The position numbers were made by a program, and so were the translations under genes. A DNA stretch of 7,709 nucleotides from DATBIO01 sp036556965 (GTDB lineage: Bacteria > Acidobacteriota > Vicinamibacteria > Fen-336), in contig DATBIO010000210.1 in the NCBI GenBank assembly GCA_036556965.1, positions 1 to 7,709 on the forward strand, in the 5' to 3' direction. The number at the start of each line of letters is the position of its first letter. Positions within the stretch are counted from its first letter, which is position 1. The notes under the pieces are model-generated. The model was not told the origin of the DNA. It was given only the letters and a program-made list of their open reading frames with translations, and made no database searches. Of the stretch, positions 1 to 5,275 are shown in pieces.

Positions 1-804
1 GCCAGCCAGATGGCTCCCACCGCGGGCAGCCTGTACGACCCCGACTGGCGTACCCATCTCGACGCGCGCCACGCGGCGCAGGCGCTGGCCGCAGTCTGGC
101 GCGGCCTCGTGCCGCTCCCCTGGCCCGGCCCGCACTTCTGGAACAGCAACCTGCTCCAGGGGGCGCGCGCGGCCGAGGCCGTCCTCGGCCTGGGCCTGCT
201 GGCGGGCGGCGCCTGGCTCTTCCGCCGCCACGCGCCGGCCCTGGTGACCTGGCTGGCGGGGAGCGGCGCGCTCCTCGCCTTCTTCTACGCCTACAACCCC
301 TACCCCGACACCGTGGCCTTCAGCCGGCACTGCGGCCACTTCTTCGTGGCCTTGCTCGCCGCCTCCTGGCTGCAGGGACACGCCTCGCGCCTGCTCGCGC
401 TCCTGCTCGCGGTGCACGTCGGCGCGGCCGCCTACGCCGCGGGCATGGACGTGGCCCTCCCCTTCTCGGGCAGCGAGGAGGCGGCCGCGATCATCCGGGA
501 GGCGGGATGGGACCGGATGCCGGTGGTGGCGGACATCGACCACGCCACCGTGCCCGTCGCCTCCCGCCTCGAGCGCGCGTTCTACTTCCCGAGCGTGCGC
601 GCGGAGGGGAGGCCGGTGCCACGCCGCCACGTCACGCGCCGGGTGCTGCGTCAGGAGGTCGCGCGCCTGCAGGCCCTCACGCCGGGACCGGTGCTGCTGC
701 TCCTGACCTATCCCCTCGGCGACCCCGCCCCCTTCACGCCGGTGGCCGTGGTGGACCGGAGCATCGTGGCCAACGAGCGCTACTGGCTCTACGCCGCGCG
801 CTGA
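1..804 (+). CDS. C-terminal part of a polytopic membrane protein, possibly glycosyltransferase-related (partial)
   Basis: The frame is open from the first base of the window, so the gene begins upstream; the ATG at 10 need not be the start. The visible part (about 267 residues) has hydrophobic segments that read as membrane spans. Counted from that ATG they lie at roughly 53-70, 77-95, 107-122 and 124-146. A soluble tail of about 115 residues follows, ending in WLYAAR. The arrangement of several spans followed by an extracytoplasmic tail, plus motifs such as FFYAYNPYP and FWNSNLL, resembles the C-terminal half of GT39-like or other polyprenyl-sugar membrane proteins. No catalytic motif is visible, so that is only a suggestion. 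The neighbouring convergent gene is a GT2 glycosyltransferase, which fits an envelope-polysaccharide setting. Stop codons of the two genes are 6 bp apart. Coding status is secure; function is not. Confidence 0.7.
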   Translation, partial: ASQMAPTAGSLYDPDWRTHLDARHAAQALAAVWRGLVPLPWPGPHFWNSNLLQGARAAEAVLGLGLLAGGAWLFRRHAPALVTWLAGSGALLAFFYAYNPYPDTVAFSRHCGHFFVALLAASWLQGHASRLLALLLAVHVGAAAYAAGMDVALPFSGSEEAAAIIREAGWDRMPVVADIDHATVPVASRLERAFYFPSVRAEGRPVPRRHVTRRVLRQEVARLQALTPGPVLLLLTYPLGDPAPFTPVAVVDRSIVANERYWLYAAR

Positions 805-810
805 GGCGCG

Positions 811-1833
811 CTACTTCAGGGCCAGCTCGATGGCGTCGAGCTTGTAGCGCGAGATCAGGTCGTAGCACGCGCGCGTGTCCAGGCGCATGGCCTCCCGCAG
901 GCGCCGCCGCTCGCGGAGGGCGCGGGGCAGGCCGGGGATGGCGGCCAGGTAGGCCTTGAGCAGCACGCCCACCACCCCGAGGAACGTGAACTGGCGCGCG
1001 AACTTGCCGGCCAGGCCCTGGCGGGTGATGGCGGCATAGGCCTGGAGGAGGTAGCGGTTGGCGGTGAAGAGCGGGCTCACGAGGAGCAGGAAGGGAGGCA
1101 GCACCTTGACCGCCGTCCAGATCCGGTTGCGCTCCACCAGGTAGGCCTTCAGCCGCGAGTGGGTGCCCGCGGTGAACGACTTCCGGTGGCGCACCCGGGC
1201 CTCCGGCACGTACCAGCACCCCCAGCCGCGCAGCTGCGCGCGCAGGCCGAGGTCGAGGTCCTCCAGGTACGCGAAGTAGCTCTCGTCGAAGTGGCCGACC
1301 TCGTCGAGCATGTCGCGGCGGTAGGCGGCGGCGCAGCCGTTCGGGCACAGCACGGCCTCCGCGCGGTCGTACTGGCCCAGGTCCTTCTCCTCCCAGCCCC
1401 GCGAACGGCAGACGCCGTCCGGGTAGAAGAGCAGGCCCACGGAGTCGAAGTAGTGGGGCTGGTCGTAGTTGACCACGCGGCAGGCCAGCATCCCCGCTTC
1501 CGGACGCTGGCGGGCCGCCGCCATCAGCGCCTCCACCGCGCCCGGGTCGGCCACCGCGTCGTTGTTGAGCAGGAAGACCCATTCCCCCCGCGCGACCTGC
1601 AGCGCCTGGTTGTTGCCCCGCGCGAACCCCTCGTTGCCCGCGTTCTCGATGACCGCCAGGCGGGGGCCCCAGCGCGCGGCCGCCGCGCGGGCGGAGCCGT
1701 CCTGGGAGCCGTTGTCCACGAGGATGACCTCGAGGCGCGGCCAGGTCTGGGCGAAGAGCGACTCCAGGCACTCGGGCAGGACGTCCGCCCCGTTCCAGTT
1801 CACGACGACGGCGGTGACGAGGGGAGGCGACAC
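811..1833 (-). CDS. Glycosyltransferase family 2 (GT-A fold, rhamnosyltransferase-like)
   Basis: 340 residues. It probably transfers a sugar from a nucleotide-sugar donor to a cell-surface glycan or lipid at the inner face of the cytoplasmic membrane. Visible GT2 signatures are VVNWNG near residue 11, VDNGSQDGS (39-47), the donor-binding stretch NEGFARGNNQAL (67-78), the metal-site equivalent LLNNDA (88-93), and the acceptor-side EDLD (191-194) followed by RGWGCWYVPEARVRH. The order matches WbbL/RfbN-type enzymes. Two hydrophobic stretches (about 242-268 and 282-300) followed by a basic helix suggest membrane attachment. The start is GTG at 1833: the in-frame sequence upstream holds no ATG and soon runs into the divergent methyltransferase gene. 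No Shine-Dalgarno precedes it, but a TAGAAT hexamer ends 8 nt upstream. The acceptor and sugar cannot be deduced. Confidence 0.9.
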   Translation of the reverse strand: MSPPLVTAVVVNWNGADVLPECLESLFAQTWPRLEVILVDNGSQDGSARAAAARWGPRLAVIENAGNEGFARGNNQALQVARGEWVFLLNNDAVADPGAVEALMAAARQRPEAGMLACRVVNYDQPHYFDSVGLLFYPDGVCRSRGWEEKDLGQYDRAEAVLCPNGCAAAYRRDMLDEVGHFDESYFAYLEDLDLGLRAQLRGWGCWYVPEARVRHRKSFTAGTHSRLKAYLVERNRIWTAVKVLPPFLLLVSPLFTANRYLLQAYAAITRQGLAGKFARQFTFLGVVGVLLKAYLAAIPGLPRALRERRRLREAMRLDTRACYDLISRYKLDAIELALK

Positions 1834-1838
1834 GCCCG

Positions 1839-1854
1839 CGCATTCTAGAATGCG
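1839..1854. promoter_or_regulatory. Perfect 16-bp palindrome with mirrored -10-like hexamers between divergent genes
   Basis: The sequence cgcattctagaatgcg is its own reverse complement. It sits in the 27-bp gap between the GTG of the glycosyltransferase (1833, -) and the CTG of the methyltransferase (1861, +). It provides TAGAAT on the plus strand (1846-1851) and TAGAAT on the minus strand (1847 to 1842), sharing the central TA. The distances to the start codons are 9 nt and 8 nt, so transcription starting 6-7 nt after either hexamer would give leaders of only about 2-3 nt. I see no clear -35 on either side. It could be a symmetric bidirectional promoter, a dimeric-repressor operator, or both. 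Confidence 0.5.
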
Positions 1855-1860
1855 GCCGCT

Positions 1861-2532
1861 CTGGACCCCGACTCCCGCCGCCGCATCGTCGAGACCTACG
1901 AGCGCTCGCTGGCGCGGCACGGCCCCACCGTGCGCGCGGTGCGCTGGCTGGACGAGACGGGCCAGGCCAGGCGCTTCGAGGTCCTGTGCGAGGTGGGGGA
2001 CCTGGAGGGGGCCACCCTGGCCGACGTGGGCTGCGGGCTGGGCGACCTCTTCGGCCACCTGCGCGCGCGCGGCGCCTCCGCCCGCTACGTGGGCTACGAC
2101 ATCACGCCCGGCATGGTGGAGGCGGCCCGGGCCAAGTACCCGGAGGCGCGATTCGAGCTGCGGGACGTGCTGGCGGAGGGGCTGGGCGGGCCCTTCGACT
2201 ACGTGTTCGCGTCGGGCACGTTCAACATCCGCATCCCCGACCATGACGCCTTCCTGCGCGAGATGCTGGCCGTGATGTTCGCGGGGTGCCGCCGCGCGGT
2301 GGCCTTCAACATCCTGCGCCCGCTGGCCGAGGAGCTGCCCGAGCCCTTCGCCACCTGGGCCCGCGAGCAGTACTACGAGATCGAGCCCGACGCGCTCGTC
2401 CCCGACTGCCGGGCCCTGGGGGCGGAGGTGGAGGCCCGGGAAGGGTACCTGCCCGGCGAGTTCGCGCTCTACCTGCGCCGGCCGGCTCCATTGCAGGAGC
2501 AACGAAGTCCACATATCATTTCTCCTGAATGA
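1861..2532 (+). CDS. Class I SAM-dependent methyltransferase
   Basis: 223 residues if started at CTG 1861. Motif I is ADVGCGLGDL (54-63). The acidic residue that binds the SAM ribose is D80 in VGYD, motif III is around FELRDVL (98-104), and FDYVFASGTFN (112-122) follows; all are typical of the Rossmann-fold class I group. The frame opens after a TAG at 1846-1848. The only ATG/GTG near the front is GTG 1930, which would cut off RIVETYERSLARHGP, a stretch I remember as conserved in this family, so CTG 1861 is preferred although it has no Shine-Dalgarno. The last 15 or so residues after YLRRP look like an extension read through the AT-rich leader of the antitoxin gene. The stop TGA overlaps the antitoxin ATG. 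The substrate is unknown. Confidence 0.82.
   Translation: MDPDSRRRIVETYERSLARHGPTVRAVRWLDETGQARRFEVLCEVGDLEGATLADVGCGLGDLFGHLRARGASARYVGYDITPGMVEAARAKYPEARFELRDVLAEGLGGPFDYVFASGTFNIRIPDHDAFLREMLAVMFAGCRRAVAFNILRPLAEELPEPFATWAREQYYEIEPDALVPDCRALGAEVEAREGYLPGEFALYLRRPAPLQEQRSPHIISPE
2491..2519 (+). promoter_or_regulatory. Probable promoter of the toxin-antitoxin module
   Basis: TTGCAG (2491-2496) and TATCAT (2514-2519) are separated by 17 nt. TATCAT differs from the sigma-70 -10 consensus at one position; the -35 matches at three. Bases 2501-2530 contain 11 G/C out of 30, a sharp dip in this very G+C-rich window. The -10 ends 9 nt before the antitoxin ATG, so the message would be almost leaderless. 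A short dyad, TTGC-agga-GCAA (2491-2502), overlaps the -35 and is a possible site for antitoxin autorepression. Confidence 0.45.
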
Positions 2533-2900
2533 AGGCCACCGCGCCCGCGGCGACGGCGTCCGCCGGGGCCGTGCTCACCCGCGCCGTGCGCCGCGCGGCG
2601 GAGCTGCTCGACCTGTCCCAGCGCGACCTGGCCGCCATCCTCGGGGTCAGCCCCTCCACCGTCTCCCGCTTCGCGCAGCGGCCCCTCGTCCCGGAGTCCA
2701 AGGAAGGCGAGCTGGCCGTGCTCTTCGTGCGCTTCTACCGCAGCCTGGACGCCCTGCTGGGGGGCGACGCCGAGGCTTCCCGCCTCTGGCTCCGCGCCGG
2801 CAACCGCCACCTGGGGGGGGTGCCCGCGGAGCTCATCCGCTCCGTCAGCGGTCTCCTGCATGCCATCGAGTATCTGGACGCGATGCGCGGGAAGGTCTAG
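2529..2900 (+). CDS. Xre/MbcA/ParS-family antitoxin (HTH plus DUF2384)
   Basis: 123 residues. An N-terminal Xre-like helix-turn-helix (about 28-50: LDLSQRDLAAILGVSPSTVS) would bind the module's own promoter. The C-terminal DUF2384 domain (about 60-123) has the characteristic WL-x-x-xN-x-x-LGG-x-P series (W87, N92, L95, G96, G97, P99) and a YLDAMRG end. In MbcA and ParS this domain caps the active site of the RES toxin. ATG 2529 overlaps the methyltransferase TGA (ATGA), so translational coupling is possible, but an AT-rich promoter-like sequence lies just upstream and there is no Shine-Dalgarno. A run of eight G (2813-2820) lies in the codons of the LGG motif. The following RES gene makes the assignment firm. 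Confidence 0.92.
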   Translation: MKATAPAATASAGAVLTRAVRRAAELLDLSQRDLAAILGVSPSTVSRFAQRPLVPESKEGELAVLFVRFYRSLDALLGGDAEASRLWLRAGNRHLGGVPAELIRSVSGLLHAIEYLDAMRGKV

Positions 2901-3618
2901 GGTCGGCCGGATCTCCGGCGACGCCTGGCGCGTGGTGGAGTGGCAGTACGCGTTCGCCACGCGCAAGCTCGTGGACTCGGACGCCGAGCAGCTCGTGCTG
3001 GAGGAGCTGATCGAGGGCTCCAAGCGCGCCGTGCCCGAGGGCGGGCCGCGCCTCCACTTCCTCCTCTCCACGCCCTTCCGCTACCCCCCGCTGCGGCACG
3101 GCTCGCGCTTCGGCACCCGGCAGGAGGGGGGGATCTGGTACGGCTCCCGCGAGCAGCGCACCGCCTTCGCGGAGGCCGCCTACTACCGGCTGCTGTTCCT
3201 GGACGGAACCGGCGCGGACCTCGGCCCGCTGGAGACCGACCTCTCCGCCTTCCGCGCGCCCTACGCCACGGCGCGGGGCGTGGACCTGACGCGCACGCCC
3301 TTCGCCGCGCACCGCGAGGCACTGTCCTCGCCCAGCGACTACGCGGCCGCCCAGGCCCTGGGGACGGACATGCGGGCGGAAGGCGTCGAGGCCGCCCGGT
3401 ACCACTCCGCGCGCGACGCGGAGGGCGGGGTCAACGTCGCCCTCTTCTCCCCCGCGGCCTTCGCCGCGCGGCGGCCGTCTCCTCCCGAGACCTGGCGCTG
3501 CCTGGTCACGCGCGGCGGGGTGGACGTGGTGAAGAAGGACGTGTTCCGGCGGCTGGCCTTCCGCTTCGAGCGCGCCCAGTTCGAGGTCGGTGGACGCCTC
3601 CCCGCGCCCGCCCTCTAG
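2860..3618 (+). CDS. RES-domain toxin (NAD+-consuming, MbcT/ParT-like)
   Basis: 252 residues. RES toxins of known function either degrade NAD+ (MbcT, a phosphorylase) or ADP-ribosylate phosphoribosyl-pyrophosphate synthetase (ParT). The three residues that name the fold are visible: Arg in HGSRFG (R83), Glu in AFAEAAYY (E105) and Ser in YHSARD (S183). The family's GIWYGS (91-96) and the PFRYPPLRHGSRFG lead-in are also present. The leading AWRVVE...LVDSDAEQ...LEELIE segment (22-52) matches the longer subgroup of RES proteins. ATG 2860 is the only ATG or GTG before that segment, so the gene overlaps the antitoxin by 41 bp; its Shine-Dalgarno is poor. The stop TAG overlaps the convergent proline dehydrogenase stop. 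The module appears intact. Which substrate it attacks cannot be told from sequence. Confidence 0.92.
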   Translation: MPSSIWTRCAGRSRVGRISGDAWRVVEWQYAFATRKLVDSDAEQLVLEELIEGSKRAVPEGGPRLHFLLSTPFRYPPLRHGSRFGTRQEGGIWYGSREQRTAFAEAAYYRLLFLDGTGADLGPLETDLSAFRAPYATARGVDLTRTPFAAHREALSSPSDYAAAQALGTDMRAEGVEAARYHSARDAEGGVNVALFSPAAFAARRPSPPETWRCLVTRGGVDVVKKDVFRRLAFRFERAQFEVGGRLPAPAL

Positions 3619-4535
3619 GAGCGGACCAGGCTCTTCAGCACGAACAGCACGTTGGCGGGGCGCTCGGCCAGCCGCCGCATGTACCAGGGGAACCAGTACT
3701 CGCCGTAGCTGATGAGCACGCGCACGTGCTCGCCCCCGCCGGCCAGCGCCTGCTGCAGGGGGCGCCGGATGCCGTACAGGAGGTGGAACTCGTGGCTCCC
3801 GGCCGGCGTCCCCGCGCGCGCCGCCTCCGCGCGAATGGCCTCGATGATGGGGTCGTCGTGGGTGCCGAAGACGGCGCGCGCGGCACGGTCCGGCCGCGCG
3901 AGCATGGTGCGCGCCAGCTCGAGGTAGGCGGCGTCCACGTCCTTCTTGTCCGGGAAGGCGACGGACGCCGGCTCGTCGTAGGCGCCCTTGACCAGGCGCA
4001 CGCCGATGCCGGCGCCGAGCATGGCCGCGAGGTCGGCGGGCGTGCGGCGCAGGTAGGCCTGCAGGGCCACCCCGATACCGGTGAACGCCTGCCGGCCGCG
4101 GCGCACCAGGTCGAGCGTCTCGTCCACGTAGCGCGACTGCTCCATGTCCACCCACACGTAGCGGTCGCGCGCCGCCGCGTGCTCCAGCAGGCGTCGCAGG
4201 CGCCCGAAGCAGCGCTCCCGATCGAGGTCGAGCCCGAGCTGGGTGGGCTTGACGGAGATCTCGGCCACCAGCCCCTGCGCGGCGATGCGGTCGAGGGCGT
4301 CGCGGTAGTGCGCCTCCACCGCGTCCGCCTCGGGGTCCTCGGTGAGGCTCTCGCCCAGGCAGGTGAGGATGGTGCCGATGCGCTCCGGTGCGAGGGCGGC
4401 GGCGGCGGCGAGCGCCTCGTCGAGCGTCTCCCCCGGCATGAAGCGCCGCACCGCGCGCCGCACGAAGGCGCGGCGGGTGGCCTGGCGCCGCAGCCACGGG
4501 CTCTGGGAGCCGGCGAGGAGGACCTTACGGAGCAG
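3615..4535 (-). CDS. Proline dehydrogenase (monofunctional, FAD-dependent)
   Basis: 306 residues, the normal length for monofunctional enzymes. It oxidises proline to pyrroline-5-carboxylate using FAD and passes electrons to the respiratory quinone pool. Visible blocks in order: ISVKPTQLG (93-101), VDMEQSRY (129-136), GVALQAYLRR (155-164), VRLVKGAY (179-186), FGTHDD (223-228), EFHLLYG (249-255), and the substrate-binding YMRRLAE (Y285, R287, R288, E291), matching the family YxxRRxxE signature. Start choice: GTG 4463 would lose 24 residues that fit the family N-terminus (LLRKVLL, SPWLRRQATRR). The only in-frame candidate before them is CTG 4535, preceded by GAGG with 6-nt spacing and then by an in-frame TGA at 4563-4565. 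No pyrroline-5-carboxylate dehydrogenase gene is nearby, so the second step must be encoded elsewhere. Confidence 0.93.
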   Translation of the reverse strand: MLRKVLLAGSQSPWLRRQATRRAFVRRAVRRFMPGETLDEALAAAAALAPERIGTILTCLGESLTEDPEADAVEAHYRDALDRIAAQGLVAEISVKPTQLGLDLDRERCFGRLRRLLEHAAARDRYVWVDMEQSRYVDETLDLVRRGRQAFTGIGVALQAYLRRTPADLAAMLGAGIGVRLVKGAYDEPASVAFPDKKDVDAAYLELARTMLARPDRAARAVFGTHDDPIIEAIRAEAARAGTPAGSHEFHLLYGIRRPLQQALAGGGEHVRVLISYGEYWFPWYMRRLAERPANVLFVLKSLVRS

Positions 4536-4649
4536 CGGTGGCCTCGGGCGGTTTCGCGGTATTCACCATGGGGGGCCCATTCTGCCCCAGGCGGCGTCCC
4601 ATCCCACGCCTCCGTCCGTCGGGCCGGGGCACGCTCCGCGGCGAGCCGG
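4536..4649 (-). other. Intergenic stretch upstream of proline dehydrogenase
   Basis: 114 bp between two genes on the minus strand. It contains the Shine-Dalgarno-like GAGG for proline dehydrogenase (4545 to 4542) and a weak -10-like CAGAAT (4584 to 4579) with no matching -35. An ATG at 4569 on the minus strand starts a 14-codon frame that ends just inside the proline dehydrogenase gene. I cannot support a leader peptide from that alone. No terminator is visible. Confidence 0.3.
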
Positions 4650-5120
4650 TTACCAGTGGCCCTGCCGGAGCCCCAGCGTCACCAGCCGCTTCTCGACACG
4701 GGCGAGACCCTCGCGCTCGCCGGTCGTCACCGGCTTCCAGAACTCGTCCGCGTGCAGGATCCGCCAGGTGAGGCTGATCTCGGGCTGGAGCTGGTTCTCC
4801 GGCCGCAGCACGGCCGCCTTCCGCGGCCGCTCCATCTCGACCGACGCCACCACCTTGTCGGAGGGTACGGCCGCCCGCATGAAGGCGACCATGTCCTCCC
4901 TCAGCCGGCGGACCGCGTCCTCGCGCTGCTCACCCCGCGGCTTGTCCATGGGCAGCGCGGCGTACAGCTGCAGGGTGAAGCCGACCTGCATCCTCTCGTC
5001 CCGGCGCGCTTCCACGATGGGCGCGACCTCGAAGGCCACGCGGTGCTGCCGCGCCCATGCCGCCCACTCGGCCTCCGTCCGGGCACCGTCGGCGCCCGCC
5101 TGCCCATCCGCCGATGACAT
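4650..5120 (-). CDS. Conserved-looking hypothetical protein, cytosolic
   Basis: 156 residues; I do not recognise the family. The start is well supported: ATG 5120 is preceded by AGGAGG (5132 to 5127) with 6-nt spacing, and a CATAAT -10-like box lies further up. There is no signal peptide, membrane segment or cysteine. The protein is rich in charged residues, with an amphipathic stretch around GEQREDAVRRLREDMVAFM (63-81). It is followed by a likely strand region (SDKVVASVEMER) and a C-terminal half containing SLTWRILHADEFWKP (116-130) and VEKRLVTLGL. The predicted mix of helices and strands suggests a small globular domain. It lies upstream of proline dehydrogenase on the same strand (114 bp apart) and is divergent from an exported protein with which it shares a repeat-rich control region. 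Confidence 0.75.
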   Translation of the reverse strand: MSSADGQAGADGARTEAEWAAWARQHRVAFEVAPIVEARRDERMQVGFTLQLYAALPMDKPRGEQREDAVRRLREDMVAFMRAAVPSDKVVASVEMERPRKAAVLRPENQLQPEISLTWRILHADEFWKPVTTGEREGLARVEKRLVTLGLRQGHW

Positions 5121-5154
5121 GTCCGACCTCCTCTGCGCCGACTCGTCCAGTAGC

Positions 5155-5160
5155 ATTATG
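5155..5160 (-). promoter_or_regulatory. -10-like CATAAT for the 156-residue gene
   Basis: Read on the minus strand, CATAAT matches five of six -10 consensus bases and lies 34 nt upstream of ATG 5120, allowing a leader of about 27 nt with the AGGAGG site. The expected -35 position falls inside the 9-bp inverted repeat at 5173-5194, where no good -35 match exists. This suggests the repeat binds a regulator. Confidence 0.35.
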
Positions 5161-5172
5161 GCCGGAGGCGTT

Positions 5173-5194
5173 CCATGGGACGTTGGTCCCATGG
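5173..5194. repeat. 9-bp perfect inverted repeat (operator candidate)
   Basis: The arms CCATGGGAC (5173-5181) and GTCCCATGG (5186-5194) are perfect reverse complements around a 4-nt GTTG centre. The repeat lies between divergent genes, over the expected -35 of the minus-strand gene and roughly 50 bp upstream of the plus-strand -10. It has no T-run and both flanking genes read away from it, so it is not a terminator. A dimeric DNA-binding protein is the simplest explanation. Confidence 0.55.
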
Positions 5195-5201
5195 CGGCCG
5201 T

Positions 5202-5244
5202 CCCGCGCGGAGCCCATAGTTGGGGGCTCGGGTCGCCCGCGCGG
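5202..5244. repeat. Direct repeat CCCGCGCGG flanking a 6-bp inverted repeat
   Basis: CCCGCGCGG occurs at 5202-5210 and again at 5236-5244, 34 bp apart (about three helical turns). Between them, GAGCCC (5210-5215) and GGGCTC (5224-5229) form an inverted repeat with an 8-nt loop. The second direct repeat abuts the TATCCT hexamer at 5245. In such G+C-rich DNA a 9-bp match can arise by chance, but its placement at a promoter is suggestive. Confidence 0.35.
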
Positions 5245-5250
5245 TATCCT
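5220..5250 (+). promoter_or_regulatory. Possible promoter for the exported 192-residue protein
   Basis: TTGGGG (5220-5225) and TATCCT (5245-5250) are 19 nt apart, slightly long for sigma-70. TATCCT lies 25 nt upstream of the ATG, leaving a short leader that carries the AAGGAGG site (5264-5270). The same TATCCT hexamer occurs upstream of the receiver gene at 7209-7214. Confidence 0.35.
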
Positions 5251-5275
5251 GGGCCCCACCCTCAAGGAGGACAGC

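Noticed and set aside
1850..1852. ATG immediately before the methyltransferase as its start.
   Set aside because: It is in a different frame from the SAM-binding motifs; using it would require a frameshift for which there is no sign.
1844..1859. TCTAGA next to GCGGCCGC (XbaI and NotI sites), which could indicate cloning-vector or polylinker sequence.
   Set aside because: No other vector sequence is present, both flanking genes read on without disruption, the order does not match a common polylinker that I know, and GCGGCCGC is frequent in G+C-rich DNA.
811..2514. A 567-codon minus-strand frame covering the glycosyltransferase and continuing through the methyltransferase region.
   Set aside because: Only the part from GTG 1833 looks like a real protein; the upstream portion is low-complexity antisense of the methyltransferase, which has clear motifs on the other strand.
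4528..4569. A 14-codon frame (ATG 4569) overlapping the start of proline dehydrogenase as a leader peptide.
   Set aside because: No ribosome-binding site is seen, there are no runs of proline or other regulatory codons, and such short frames are expected by chance.
4570..4588. G-run and C-run around GGGCCC upstream of proline dehydrogenase as a terminator of the 156-residue gene.
   Set aside because: The possible stem is only about 5 bp with an 11-nt loop and no T-run.
2940..5117. A 725-codon plus-strand open frame.
   Set aside because: It overlaps the RES toxin in another frame and lies antisense to proline dehydrogenase and the 156-residue gene; its composition is Arg/Ala/Gly/Pro-rich without motifs, as expected for shadow frames at high G+C.
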